A stretch of DNA of 33,180 bases from a virus: positions 1 to 33,180 of IMG/VR virus record IMGVR_UViG_3300030060_001372, one strand, 5' to 3'. The first letter of the stretch is position 1; every line of letters starts with the position of its first letter. The notes under the pieces were generated by a model. It did no database searches. It was not told the DNA's origin and saw only the letters and a program-made list of their open reading frames with translations. Shown one piece after another: positions 19,783-28,947 of this stretch. Position numbers and translations under genes: made by a program.

Positions 19783-21289
19783 ATACAAACCTGATGGAGA
19801 TATATTAAAAGACTTTATGAAGTCTGATGTATTCTTTCGTGGCCTTAGAGGGCCAGTAGGTTCCGGTAAATCTGTTAGTTGTTGTGTAGAGGTCTTTAGA
19901 AGAGCATTACAGCAGCAAAAATCTGAAGATGGTAAACGCCATAGCAGATGGGCAATCATAAGAAACACCAACCCACAACTACGAACAACAACAATTAAAA
20001 CATGGTTAGACTGGTTTCCTGAAGAAGAGTGGGGAAAGTTTCTATGGTCTGTTCCCTATACACATCATATTAAAAAAGGTGATATTGATTTAGAGATTTT
20101 GTTTTTAGCTCTTGATAGACCAGAAGATGTAAAGAAACTCTTATCACTCGAACTTACTGGCATCTGGATTAATGAAGCTAGGGAAATACCTAAATCTATT
20201 ATTGATGCCTGTACTATGCGTGTTGGTCGTTATCCGTCTATGAAAGATGGTGGCTGTACTTGGACAGGTGTAATTGCAGATACCAACGCACCAGAAGAAG
20301 ATCATTGGTGGCCTATCATGTCTGGTGAAGTTCCAATACCAGATCATATTCCTAGAGAAGAAGCTACAATGCTTGTTAAGCCAGATAACTGGGAGTTTTT
20401 TAACCAACCCCCAGCTATGCTTGAAGATAAAGATCAGGATGGAAATGTAACGGAATATACAAAAAACAAACATGCTGAAAACATAAAGAACATGCGTGAT
20501 GATTATTATTCAAACATTGTTAAAGGAAAAACAAAAAGCTGGATTGATGTTTATGTAATGAATAAGTTGGGAACAATAAAGGATGGCAAGCCTGTGTATC
20601 CTATGTTTGCAACAGAGGTGCATGTAGCTACAGAAGAAATACCTATTGCTTCTGGCATTCCTATATTTATTGGTGTTGACTTTGGTTTAACACCAGCAGC
20701 AGTATTTGGACAAAAGGTTCGAGGGCGTTGGCTTATATTGCAAGAAGTAGTCGCATTTGATATGGGGATTGTAAAGTTTAGTGAAGTATTACGTGTTGAA
20801 CTTGCTTCTAAATATAATGATTGTGATGTTAATATTATTGGCGATCCAGCAGGTGACTTTCGCGCACAGACAGATGAATCAACACCATTTCAAATATTAC
20901 GTGGTTGTGGATTAAATGCACGCCCTGCACAATCTAATGATGTTTCATTAAGGCTTGAATCTGTTAATGCGCCTCTTAACAGAATGGTTGATGGTCAATC
21001 TGGATTCTTGGTTGATCCTAGATGTCGTACATTAATCAAAGGTTTTGAAGGTGGGTATCAGTATAAACGTATGCAGGTATCTGGAGAACGATATGATGAC
21101 AAACCAGAAAAGAATCACTTTTCACACATACATGATGCATTGCAATATTTGATGATGGGTGCTGGTGAAGGTAGAAATATCTTGTCAAATATATCAATGA
21201 CGACTAAACCTTTTCAGGCAAAGATGGATTTTGATGTCTTTTCCAGAAAACCTAAACCTCGTAGGCAAGGTTTATGGTCAAGAATGTAA
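19769..21289 (+). CDS. terL: Terminase large subunit (ATPase-nuclease)
   Basis: 506 aa from TTG 19769, which has AGGGA eight bases upstream; an alternative TTG at 19751 is possible and no ATG is suitably placed. RGLRGPVGSGKS (residues ~25-35) is the Walker A motif, and ELTGIWINEAREIP (~127-140) is the Walker B/glutamate region. The RNase H-like nuclease half has IGVDFGLTPAAV (~301-312, first Asp), NIIGDPAGDFR (~354-365) and the C-terminal HIHDALQYLMMG (~454-465, last Asp). It powers DNA translocation into the prohead and cuts the concatemer. Its coding end leads to the small protein before portal. Confidence 0.93.
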   Translation: MTKFKYKPDGDILKDFMKSDVFFRGLRGPVGSGKSVSCCVEVFRRALQQQKSEDGKRHSRWAIIRNTNPQLRTTTIKTWLDWFPEEEWGKFLWSVPYTHHIKKGDIDLEILFLALDRPEDVKKLLSLELTGIWINEAREIPKSIIDACTMRVGRYPSMKDGGCTWTGVIADTNAPEEDHWWPIMSGEVPIPDHIPREEATMLVKPDNWEFFNQPPAMLEDKDQDGNVTEYTKNKHAENIKNMRDDYYSNIVKGKTKSWIDVYVMNKLGTIKDGKPVYPMFATEVHVATEEIPIASGIPIFIGVDFGLTPAAVFGQKVRGRWLILQEVVAFDMGIVKFSEVLRVELASKYNDCDVNIIGDPAGDFRAQTDESTPFQILRGCGLNARPAQSNDVSLRLESVNAPLNRMVDGQSGFLVDPRCRTLIKGFEGGYQYKRMQVSGERYDDKPEKNHFSHIHDALQYLMMGAGEGRNILSNISMTTKPFQAKMDFDVFSRKPKPRRQGLWSRM

Positions 21290-21299
21290 GGAGAAAGCT

Positions 21300-21572
21300 A
21301 TGTGTACCTCTTCAATATTTAAACCATTTCGTAAATTAACTAGAGGTTTGCTTGGTATATCTAAACCCAAAGCTCCCGTTGAACCACCTGAGGCAGCAGA
21401 AGCTAGGCAAATGAAAAAAGATATGATTGCCGAACAGGAACAAAAGCAAGCAGATGAAAGACAGGAAAGATTAAAAACGCAAATGCGTAGAAAAAGACGA
21501 GGTGGGCAAGGAAAAAGATCTCTTATTACTGGACAGGGTGGCGGTATAGGTTATTTTGACGAGACATTATAA
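21300..21572 (+). CDS. Small basic protein before portal
   Basis: 90 aa from ATG 21300, which follows a consensus AAGGAGAAAGCT site. Pro-rich, then a coiled-coil-like Glu/Gln/Lys segment (EAAEARQMKKDMIAEQEQKQ) and RRKRRGGQGKRSLITGQGGG at the end, a motif common in the tiny protein encoded just before podoviral portal genes. Its stop overlaps the portal ATG. It may be a virion component; role unknown. Confidence 0.7.
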   Translation: MCTSSIFKPFRKLTRGLLGISKPKAPVEPPEAAEARQMKKDMIAEQEQKQADERQERLKTQMRRKRRGGQGKRSLITGQGGGIGYFDETL

Positions 21573-23104
21573 TGGATACATCTGCTGTAAAAATGTTGGA
21601 ACGCTTTAATAAAGCTAAATCCAATCGTGTTCTTTTTGAGTCATTGTTTGAAGAGTGTTATGAATATGCTCTTCCAATGAGGCAAAGTTTTTTTTATGAA
21701 AGTCCGGGCCAACGTAGAGATGATAAAATATTTGATGAAACTGCTGTTGTAGGAACACAGGAGTTTGCATCTCGTTTACAGTCAGGCTTAGTGCCAAACT
21801 TTGCACGTTGGGCTGATCTTCTAGCTGGCAGTGAAGTGCCAGAAGGTGAGCGTGATGAAGTTAATAATAACTTAGATCAGGTAACAGATTATGTTTTTGA
21901 AATTATACAAAATTCAAACTTTGGGCAAGAAGTACATGAATCGTTTATGGACTTGGCTGTTGGCACAGGTATCTTGCTTGTTGAAGAAGGTGACGCAGTT
22001 AATCCGATACGTTTCAATGCTATTCCATTACCGAGTGTATATCTTGATACAGGCCCGGATGATAAAATTGACCATGTTTATAGGCAACGTAATCTCAAAA
22101 ATGAGGACTTACGTGTGGCGTATCCAAACGCAAACTTTGCCGAAAAAACAGGTGAAAGGATCAAAAACAACCCAGAAGAAAAAACGCAAATCCTCGAAAT
22201 AGTTTGTCGTAATTATGAAAAATTAAATGAAGATAGATTTGATTTCTTTGTAATTAATATTCCAGAAAAAGAAATAATACAAAGAGAGTTGTTTAAAGGC
22301 ACAGGTTCAAACCCATTTATATGTTTTCGCTGGTCTAAAGCCAGTGGTGAAATTTATGGAAGAGGGCCATTAATCAATGCATTATCAGCAATCAAAACTA
22401 CTAACCTTACCATTGAACTGGTTTTGGAAAATGCACAAATGGCTATCTCTGGTATTTATCAGATGGATGATGATGGCATTATAAATACTGACACAATCAA
22501 TCTTGTTCCCGGCACTATTATTCCAAAAGCTATGGGATCGCAAGGTTTACAGCCAATTAGAAATGCTGGCAACTTTGATGTAGCACAACTTGTTCTTGGT
22601 GACATGCGTAATAATATCAAGCGTGCATTATATAATGACATGCTTGGTGATCCCAACAAAACACCTGCATCTGCTACAGAAGTTGCAGAACGTATGGCTG
22701 ATTTATCCAGAAGGATTGGGTCAGCATTTGGTAGGCTGCAAGCAGAAATGGTACAACCTATATTACAGCGTGTAGTTTACATTTTAAAAAAACAAGGTCG
22801 TATTGAATTACCATCTGTTAATGGTAGAGAAATTAAGGTACGGTCAATATCACCGTTAGCTCAAGCACAAGCCAATCAGGATATATCTTCGATCTCAAGA
22901 TACCTACAACTTGTAGGTGGTACATTTGGGCCAGAAGTATTAAATCTTCTTGTAAGCTCAGAAGAAGTAGCCGTTCATTTAGCTAAAAAATTTGGAGTCC
23001 CCGATACATTAGTTCGAGATAGAGTTGATAGAGAAGAACTAATTATGGCTGCACAACAAATGCAACAACAACAGCAAATGAACCCTGAAGATGTCCAACA
23101 ATAG
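21572..23104 (+). CDS. Portal (T7 gp8-like head-tail connector)
   Basis: 510 aa, close to T7 gp8 and PF12236 members. Segments: FEECYEYALPMRQSFFYESP, VGTQEFASRLQSGLVPNFAR near the start; SFMDLAVGTGILLVEEGD; IYGRGPLINALSAIKTTNLT; SATEVAERMADLSRRIGSAF, and a Gln-rich C-terminus (QQMQQQQQMNPEDVQQ). It forms the dodecameric ring at the head vertex through which DNA passes and to which tail tubular A binds. The gene starts in the terminal overlap with the previous ORF and ends overlapping the Bbp19 gene by 14 bp. Confidence 0.92.
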   Translation: MDTSAVKMLERFNKAKSNRVLFESLFEECYEYALPMRQSFFYESPGQRRDDKIFDETAVVGTQEFASRLQSGLVPNFARWADLLAGSEVPEGERDEVNNNLDQVTDYVFEIIQNSNFGQEVHESFMDLAVGTGILLVEEGDAVNPIRFNAIPLPSVYLDTGPDDKIDHVYRQRNLKNEDLRVAYPNANFAEKTGERIKNNPEEKTQILEIVCRNYEKLNEDRFDFFVINIPEKEIIQRELFKGTGSNPFICFRWSKASGEIYGRGPLINALSAIKTTNLTIELVLENAQMAISGIYQMDDDGIINTDTINLVPGTIIPKAMGSQGLQPIRNAGNFDVAQLVLGDMRNNIKRALYNDMLGDPNKTPASATEVAERMADLSRRIGSAFGRLQAEMVQPILQRVVYILKKQGRIELPSVNGREIKVRSISPLAQAQANQDISSISRYLQLVGGTFGPEVLNLLVSSEEVAVHLAKKFGVPDTLVRDRVDREELIMAAQQMQQQQQMNPEDVQQ

Positions 23105-23360
23105 AATTGGTATAGATAATTTTCCACGAACAATATCTGATGATAATAAAATATCATTGGATATAAGAACCTTGTTTAGACAACCATCTGGGCAAGAGGT
23201 TTTAAAGTATCTGCGTTCTATAACTATAGAAGCAGTCACAGGGCCAGCCGCAAGCGATGCTGAACTTCGTCATCTTGAGGGGCAGCGATATATTGTCGGT
23301 TTAATTGAAAGACGTATTAAACATGCAGAAAAGGTAGAGAAGAATGGAACAAACAGATAA
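23091..23360 (+). CDS. Bbp19-like small structural protein
   Basis: 89 aa. SGQEVLKYLRSITIEAVTGP and AELRHLEGQRYIVGLIERRI match the 'f.t.eG.R.v...I...' pattern of the Bbp19 family, a small virion protein encoded between portal and scaffold in many podoviruses. It overlaps the portal end by 14 bp and the scaffold start by 17 bp. No direct function is known. Confidence 0.7.
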   Translation: MSNNRIGIDNFPRTISDDNKISLDIRTLFRQPSGQEVLKYLRSITIEAVTGPAASDAELRHLEGQRYIVGLIERRIKHAEKVEKNGTNR

Positions 23361-24045
23361 TGTTGAAGTAGCAGAGGCTACAGAAGCACCTGTATCAGAA
23401 AGACCTGAATGGTTGCCAGAAAAGTTTGAATCACCAGAAGCTATGGCAAAATCATATGGTGAGCTTGAATCTTGGAAAGGTAAAAGAGAAGAAGATCTCC
23501 GTAATGAATTGATTTCAGAAATGGAAAAAGAAGCATACTCAAGTAGACCAGAAAGTGCTGGTCACTATGAAATTCCTGATATTGTTGATGAAGAGCTTGC
23601 TAATGATAATGCATTATTTCAATGGTGGGCAAACCATGCGTTTGAAAATGGATATTCGCAAGAAGAATTTGTAAATGGCATTGAACAATTTAATACTGCA
23701 ATGGAAGCTATGCAGCCAGATCTTGATTCTGAAATGACTCATTTAGGTGATAATGCAGAAGCTAGAATTGATGCTGTAAGTTTATGGAGTCAAAAATTCT
23801 TTCCATCAGAATATGAAGATGTAATCTTAGGCATTGGACAATCAGCTAAAGGCATAGAAATGATGGAGTTTCTTATGAGTAAAATGAAAGATGCACCAGT
23901 ATCATCTGATGCACAGCCATCATTACGAGCAAATGAAGATGAACTAAGAACTAAAATGCAAGATCCTAGATATTGGAATCCTGTTCATAGGGACGCTGGT
24001 TATGTTAGAGAAGTCGAAGAAGGATTCAATCAACTATATAAATAA
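23344..24045 (+). CDS. Capsid assembly (scaffolding) protein
   Basis: 233 aa, acidic and helical. The signature RPEWLPEKFESPEAMAKSYG ELE is typical of podoviral scaffolds (T7 gp9-like), followed by a long helical part and an acidic C-terminus (EDELRTKMQDPRYW). It shapes the procapsid and is not kept in the mature virion. Position between portal and capsid agrees. The next gene starts inside its last 44 bp. Confidence 0.82.
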   Translation: MEQTDNVEVAEATEAPVSERPEWLPEKFESPEAMAKSYGELESWKGKREEDLRNELISEMEKEAYSSRPESAGHYEIPDIVDEELANDNALFQWWANHAFENGYSQEEFVNGIEQFNTAMEAMQPDLDSEMTHLGDNAEARIDAVSLWSQKFFPSEYEDVILGIGQSAKGIEMMEFLMSKMKDAPVSSDAQPSLRANEDELRTKMQDPRYWNPVHRDAGYVREVEEGFNQLYK

Positions 24046-24541
24046 GATTGAGTTTATCGATGCAAAGGTAGTCAATGCTACAAGTGAGCATGCTGGCTAC
24101 CTTCAGCATCATTTACGTCCTACTGATATAAGAGAATGCATGATTGTTGGTGCATCGCCTTGGGCAGCATTGCATGAGCCATTAAGAGATCCCAATGGTA
24201 AAACATGGACAATAATCATTAACAATAAACCATGTGCAATGTTTGGTGTATCAGATATTTCTTTTGATAAAGAATATAGAAGTGCTGTAATTTGGTTGCT
24301 TGGAAGCAATTTATGTGAAGAAGAGCCTTTAAAATTTTGTAGAGTTACCAAACGTATCATAGATATACTGTTAATTGACTATGATATATTAGAAAATTTA
24401 GTTCCTATAGATCACACAAAAACAATTAAGTGGTTGAATTGGTTAGGTTTTCAGTTTGCAAAGAAGGCAACCACTATAAATGGATTCCAATGTGTGCGTT
24501 TTGTGCGTTGTAATTTATCTGAAAATATGGCATGGGATTGA
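24002..24541 (+). CDS. gp13-like internal virion protein (GNAT-like fold)
   Basis: 179 aa. LRPTDIRECMIVGASPWAAL, KTWTIIINNKPCAMFGVSDI, SAVIWLLGSN, ILENLVPIDHTKTIKWLNWL and GFQFAKKATT follow the PF11090 (T7 gp13/DUF2833) layout, which has an acetyltransferase-like fold. In T7, gp13 is needed for virion morphogenesis. Here the gene lies between scaffold and capsid rather than after the tail genes, which is an altered order. The first ATG (24002) lies in the scaffold gene and has a usable GAAGAAGG only downstream, so the real start may be later and use a non-ATG codon near 24045. Confidence 0.7.
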   Translation: MLEKSKKDSINYINKIEFIDAKVVNATSEHAGYLQHHLRPTDIRECMIVGASPWAALHEPLRDPNGKTWTIIINNKPCAMFGVSDISFDKEYRSAVIWLLGSNLCEEEPLKFCRVTKRIIDILLIDYDILENLVPIDHTKTIKWLNWLGFQFAKKATTINGFQCVRFVRCNLSENMAWD

Positions 24542-24644
24542 TATTACGGCCTGTTTTATCTGACAGCCTCGCAATGAGATAACTGGACGACGAAGGAAAC
24601 GGACAACCGTTGGTGTAGTGAAACTTTAATGAGAGGACTGAATA
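24542..24644. other. Capsid leader region
   Basis: The 103-bp gap before the capsid gene contains TTATCT/AGATAA (6-bp stem) and AACGG-ACAA-CCGTT (5-bp stem) before the ribosome site. It may be a structured 5' leader controlling capsid expression; no promoter with convincing spacing is seen. Confidence 0.4.
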
Positions 24645-25457
24645 ATGGCTAATACAATAGATCAAGCCTTTATTAAACAGTTTGAGACTGAAGTTCATCT
24701 TGCTTATCAGCGTATGGGTTCTAAACTCCGTGGCACTGTTCGCACTGCTGGTAATGTTCGTGGAAATGTTGTTCGGTTCCAAAAGATTGGCACTGGTTCA
24801 GCAAATACAAAGTCTCGAAATGGTAATGTAACTCCAATGGAACTTGCACATACTAATGTGGAAGCAACAATGGCAGATTTTTATGCTCCTGAGTATATTG
24901 ATAAGCTAGACGAGTTAAAGACAAACATTGATGAGCGTCAAGCTGTAGCACAATCTGCTGCTGCTGCACTTGGTCGTAAGACTGACGAAATCATCTATAC
25001 AGCAATGGATGCTGGTGCAAACAGTACGCAGATTAACTCTACTGGTGCAGCAGTAGACAAAGCTGATTTGCTTGCTTTGTTTGAAACAATGGGTTCAGCA
25101 AATATTCCTGAAGATGGTGGACGTTATCTTGCCATGCATCCTAAAGGATATGCTGATCTGTTTTTGATTACAGAGTTTGCATCATCTGATTTTGTTGGAG
25201 AGCAAAACCTACCTTTTGCTGGCGGTATGAGCATGAAAGAATTTCTTGGATTTAAGATTTTCTCAACCTCTGCAATAACCGCAGGTAAAAATATGGGTTA
25301 TCATTCTTCTGCGATTGGATTGGGTATTAACTCTGATGTACAAACAGAGATTAATTATGTACCTGAGAAAGCCGCGCATCTTGCAACCTCTATGATGTCA
25401 ATGGGTTCTGTTGTTATTGATGACAACGGTGTCTATGAAGTCTTAGACAACAACTAG
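24645..25457 (+). CDS. Major capsid protein
   Basis: 270 aa. RGTVRTAGNVRGNVVRFQKI near the start, then PEYIDKLDELKTNIDERQAV and AQSAAAALGRKTDEIIYTAM match the Phage_capsid_2-type major capsid family (HK97-like fold) found in many marine podoviruses. It is shorter than the T7 capsid protein (about 345 aa). GAGAGGA precedes ATG 24645; codon choice is smoother and more frequently 'ggt/gct' than in flanking genes, as expected for high expression. It builds the icosahedral shell. Confidence 0.85.
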   Translation: MANTIDQAFIKQFETEVHLAYQRMGSKLRGTVRTAGNVRGNVVRFQKIGTGSANTKSRNGNVTPMELAHTNVEATMADFYAPEYIDKLDELKTNIDERQAVAQSAAAALGRKTDEIIYTAMDAGANSTQINSTGAAVDKADLLALFETMGSANIPEDGGRYLAMHPKGYADLFLITEFASSDFVGEQNLPFAGGMSMKEFLGFKIFSTSAITAGKNMGYHSSAIGLGINSDVQTEINYVPEKAAHLATSMMSMGSVVIDDNGVYEVLDNN

Positions 25458-25469
25458 GAGGATTAAGAT

Positions 25470-25733
25470 ATGGCTTATGCAGCAAGTGGTTTAACCCGTA
25501 TTGGTGGTGCTTCTAATGGTGATCTGTGGTTTTATACAACTACAGATGCAATTGCCGCTGTAAACACAGAAGGTTACTTTAATAGTGCTGCGAACATGCT
25601 TTCTGTTCGTGATGTTATTATTGTAGCTGATACGAATACACCAACAACAAGTTTTGTTAGTGTAAAGTCTAATACTGGTACTGTTGTAGACGTAACCGAT
25701 GGTTTGGCTATAACTGAAACAGACTCAGACTAA
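25470..25733 (+). CDS. Small capsid-associated protein
   Basis: 87 aa. MAYAASGLTRIGGASNGDLW, FYTTTDAIAAVNTEGYFNSA and VRDVIIVADTNTPTTSFVSV match the small beta-rich protein that follows the capsid gene in many podoviruses ('sLW.Y.ttD....v...GYF..a....vgDvI'). Possible decoration or head-tail accessory protein. AGGAGG lies nine bases before the ATG. A hairpin terminator follows, so capsid and this protein may be made at higher levels than downstream genes. Confidence 0.75.
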   Translation: MAYAASGLTRIGGASNGDLWFYTTTDAIAAVNTEGYFNSAANMLSVRDVIIVADTNTPTTSFVSVKSNTGTVVDVTDGLAITETDSD

Positions 25734-25740
25734 AGGAGTT

Positions 25741-25774
25741 TGGGAGAGGTCAAGGTATCAACTTACCTCTCCCA
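25741..25774 (+). terminator. Terminator-like hairpin after capsid genes
   Basis: TGGGAGAGGT (25741-25750) pairs perfectly with ACCTCTCCCA (25765-25774), with a 14-base loop that can add AAG/CTT. No T run follows, so it is more likely an mRNA-stabilising or partial terminator that sets capsid level against tail level. Confidence 0.6.
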
Positions 25775-25783
25775 TAACATCAC

Positions 25784-26368
25784 ATGCCATCAGCAGCTAA
25801 TTCAGATATTGATATTGCGTCCAGAGGGTTGATTCTTATTGGTGCAGATCCAATTACATCATTTACTGCCTCAACCACTGAATCAACTGTAGCAAATGCT
25901 ATCTATGAAGATATAGTCCGTACTACATTATGTTCTAGCAGATGGAGGTTTGCTACAAACCAAGCTCAATTAAATTTACTCACTAATGTTCCTACTGGTA
26001 GATATGATACAGCGCATCAACTACCAACAGATATGTTAATGTTACATGCTGTTACAATTAGCGATGCTATTATTGAATATAATATTTATGGTGACAAAGT
26101 ATTTAGTGATGCATCAACACAAGATACATTAGTAGCTGACTATACATTTCGTGCATTAGAACAAGATTTTCCATCATATTTTACTGTTGCACTAGAGTTT
26201 TCTCTTGCAGCATCATTTGCTTTAGCAATAGCAAGAGATGAGCAACTCTCATCTATTCTTGAGCAGAAAGGTGGAGCATTGCTTCAACAGGCAAAAACAT
26301 TAGATAGTCAACAGCAAACAACTAGAAAACTTGTTACATCGAGGTTTATTACTGAAAGGCGAAGTTGA
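25784..26368 (+). CDS. Tail tubular protein A (gp11-like)
   Basis: 194 aa, similar in length to T7 gp11 (196). DIDIASRGLILIGADPITSF, IYEDIVRTTLCSSRWRFAT, LNLLTNVPTGRYDTAHQLPT and FTVALEFSLAASFALAIARD are family-typical. It forms the first ring between portal and nozzle. Its TGA overlaps the start of the nozzle gene (TGATG). Confidence 0.88.
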   Translation: MPSAANSDIDIASRGLILIGADPITSFTASTTESTVANAIYEDIVRTTLCSSRWRFATNQAQLNLLTNVPTGRYDTAHQLPTDMLMLHAVTISDAIIEYNIYGDKVFSDASTQDTLVADYTFRALEQDFPSYFTVALEFSLAASFALAIARDEQLSSILEQKGGALLQQAKTLDSQQQTTRKLVTSRFITERRS

Positions 26369-28938
26369 TGGCGAGGATACGTGTACCGCTAAACAACTTT
26401 ATTTTTGGTGAAATTAATCCTTCACTAACTAGCCGCATAGATTCAGCAGTTTACAATCAAGCTGGTCAATCTGTGAAAAATGTGTTTATTCGTGCTGAAG
26501 GTGGGGTTATAAATCGTCCCGGCTCTAAAAGACTTCACAACTTTTCACAAACATATGATCAACCAAGCTGTACTGTGACTGTTACTGATTTCGCAAATAT
26601 AGTGGTCGGAACACAGCTTACTTTTACATTAAGTGATAATACTATAATTACACTTGAGTTTGAAGCATCTGGTAGTAGTTCTCCAAGTGCTGCATCAGGT
26701 AATACTCATTTTGTAAGAGCAAACGCAGATAACGATACAACAGCAGATAATATTTTTACTGCTCTAAATGCAGTATCAGGTTTAACTGTTACTAATCCAG
26801 CGGCAAATGTTGTTACTGTAAAACGTGATGGATTGAGTACAGATAATAGAACAGTCACAACAACTGATTCAACACGATTAGCAGTAACAGATTTTACTGT
26901 TGTATTTCAAAAAATAAGATTAGAGCCATTTATATTTTCTAGTGATGAAAAATATATTGTAGCTTTTAGTTCAGGAAAAATTGAGATATTTAGAGTTAAT
27001 GCTAATGGATCATTTAATTCTTTAGTATCTACACTTACACAAGATGTAGATAGTGCATCTCTTCCATTTACAGATACTAATCTTACGCAATTTACATATG
27101 CACAATCTGGTGACTTTATGTTTATTGCACATAATGATTTTATGCCAAGAGAACTTGTAAGAACTGGATTAACAAGTTTTGAGGTGCGTACGTTTGCATT
27201 TGATACATCTGCTGATGGCAATAAAAAGTTACAACCATATTATCATTTTCATGCTAGTGGTATGACAATTACACCATCAGCAGTATCAGGAAATGGAATT
27301 ACACTTACAACAAGTGCGGCTTATTTTGTTTCAGGTCATGTTGGTACAAGTCTGCTAATAAATAATACACAAGTAGATATTACTGGTGTAACAAACACAA
27401 CAACAGCAACAGCTAATGTGCAAGGCACAATAGAAAGACGATTAGATTTTGATTCTTTGAATACTACAGAAGGATCAAATAAAGTTCGTGTTGTACATTT
27501 AGATCATGGTTTGACATCAGGTGTTACTATTGCGATATCAAATGCTGGTTCATTAGGTGGTATTAGTAACTCAAACATAAATGGTAGTAGAACTGTTAGT
27601 GCAGTTATAGACGATAATGAGTTTGAATATACTGCTGGTGGCAGTGCAACTTCAACTGCAACTGGTGGTGGTAATCCAATTATAACCAGTGCTAATACAG
27701 CAACAACAGAATGGTTTGAGCAATCTTACAGTGATCTTCGAGGCTATCCAGCAGCTATAACATTTCATGAAGATAGGCTATGGTTTGGTGGTACACCATC
27801 CCAACCAAGTGGAATATGGTCATCAGCAAGTGGTGAGTTTTTTAACTTTGATGTTGGCAAAGGTGAAGCATCTGATGCAATAGATTTAGAAGTTGCTGTT
27901 GGTGTAACTAATTTTATTAGACATCTTGTTTCAAATAGAGATTTGCAGGTTTTTTGTAATCAAGGTGAATTTTTTATACCTGCATTTCAAGATCAACCCA
28001 TTACACCTTCCATAGCAAAAGTATCCGAACAGACTCCATTTGGTACTGGTTTTGTAAAACCACTATCACTTGATGGCGGTACATTATTTGTACAAGCAAC
28101 TGGCACTGCTGTACGTGAATTTTTATTTAGTGATACTGAAGGTGCATATGTAACAAATATGATTTCTATATTGTCATCTCATTTAATATCAAATCCATTA
28201 CAGCTTACATCTGTAAAAGGTTCATTAAACAGGCCGGGTGCATATGCATTCTTTTTAATGGACAATGGTGAGGTTGCTGTATTTTATAGCATACGAGCAG
28301 AGAAACGTGCTGGATGGATGCGATGGACAACAGAAGGTAGATTCCATTCTATATGTGCAATAGATGAAAGTTTGTTTAGCGTTTCTGTTAGAGATGATGG
28401 TTCAGGTACAAATAAGTTTTTCTTAGAGCAGTTTGATAAAAATATAAATATGGATTTTGCAGATGACTTTAATGGCACTGCTGGTGTGTTTAGTGTATCA
28501 AGTCACTTTTCAAATGGTGCTGTAGTTGATGTTATAGACAATACAGAGTATTTAGGTTCATTTACTGTATCTGGTGGTAATGTAGATGTGAGTGCTGTTA
28601 AGGCATCTATTTCAGCAGAAATAGGATTTAAATTTGTTCCAGAGTTGCAAACAATGCCTATTGATGCACAGGTTCCCGGTGGCCCTTTAACAGGCAGACC
28701 TCGTAAAATTACTAATGTTGTTTTAGATTTACAGGAAACATTAAGTGTTTCTGTTAATGGTACAAATATGATTATTCGTAATGTTAACTTTAATCCTGCA
28801 ACACCAAGAGAGGCATTTACAGGTAAAAAAGAGTTTAGAGTTTTAGGTTATAGTAAAGATCCAACAGTAACTATATCTCAGATTGCACCATTAAATATGC
28901 AATTAAATGGTATGGTTGTTGAAATAGCATTTCAGTAG
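26368..28938 (+). CDS. Tail tubular protein B (gp12-like nozzle)
   Basis: 856 aa from ATG 26368; the TTG three bases earlier is in-frame but the ATG fits the TGATG junction. The N-terminal FIFGEINPSLTSRIDSAVYN, GVINRPGSKRLHNF and later EPFIFSSDEKYIVAF, RGYPAAITFHEDRLWFGGT and NLQVFCNQGEFF-type segments follow T7 gp12. Between residues ~66 and ~178 an extra beta-rich domain (TVTVTDFANIVVGTQLTFTL, TADNIFTALNAVSG) interrupts the usual run from RPG to RLEPF. A second added part near residues 370-430 (RVVHLDHGLTSGVTIAISNA) resembles an Ig-like insert. The nozzle probably carries extra surface domains for receptor or fibre contact. Confidence 0.88.
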   Translation: MARIRVPLNNFIFGEINPSLTSRIDSAVYNQAGQSVKNVFIRAEGGVINRPGSKRLHNFSQTYDQPSCTVTVTDFANIVVGTQLTFTLSDNTIITLEFEASGSSSPSAASGNTHFVRANADNDTTADNIFTALNAVSGLTVTNPAANVVTVKRDGLSTDNRTVTTTDSTRLAVTDFTVVFQKIRLEPFIFSSDEKYIVAFSSGKIEIFRVNANGSFNSLVSTLTQDVDSASLPFTDTNLTQFTYAQSGDFMFIAHNDFMPRELVRTGLTSFEVRTFAFDTSADGNKKLQPYYHFHASGMTITPSAVSGNGITLTTSAAYFVSGHVGTSLLINNTQVDITGVTNTTTATANVQGTIERRLDFDSLNTTEGSNKVRVVHLDHGLTSGVTIAISNAGSLGGISNSNINGSRTVSAVIDDNEFEYTAGGSATSTATGGGNPIITSANTATTEWFEQSYSDLRGYPAAITFHEDRLWFGGTPSQPSGIWSSASGEFFNFDVGKGEASDAIDLEVAVGVTNFIRHLVSNRDLQVFCNQGEFFIPAFQDQPITPSIAKVSEQTPFGTGFVKPLSLDGGTLFVQATGTAVREFLFSDTEGAYVTNMISILSSHLISNPLQLTSVKGSLNRPGAYAFFLMDNGEVAVFYSIRAEKRAGWMRWTTEGRFHSICAIDESLFSVSVRDDGSGTNKFFLEQFDKNINMDFADDFNGTAGVFSVSSHFSNGAVVDVIDNTEYLGSFTVSGGNVDVSAVKASISAEIGFKFVPELQTMPIDAQVPGGPLTGRPRKITNVVLDLQETLSVSVNGTNMIIRNVNFNPATPREAFTGKKEFRVLGYSKDPTVTISQIAPLNMQLNGMVVEIAFQ

Positions 28939-28947
28939 GAGATATGT

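Noticed and set aside
19630-19971. 113-codon minus-strand frame opposite terL start
   Set aside because: Lies opposite Walker A coding sequence; no ribosome site.
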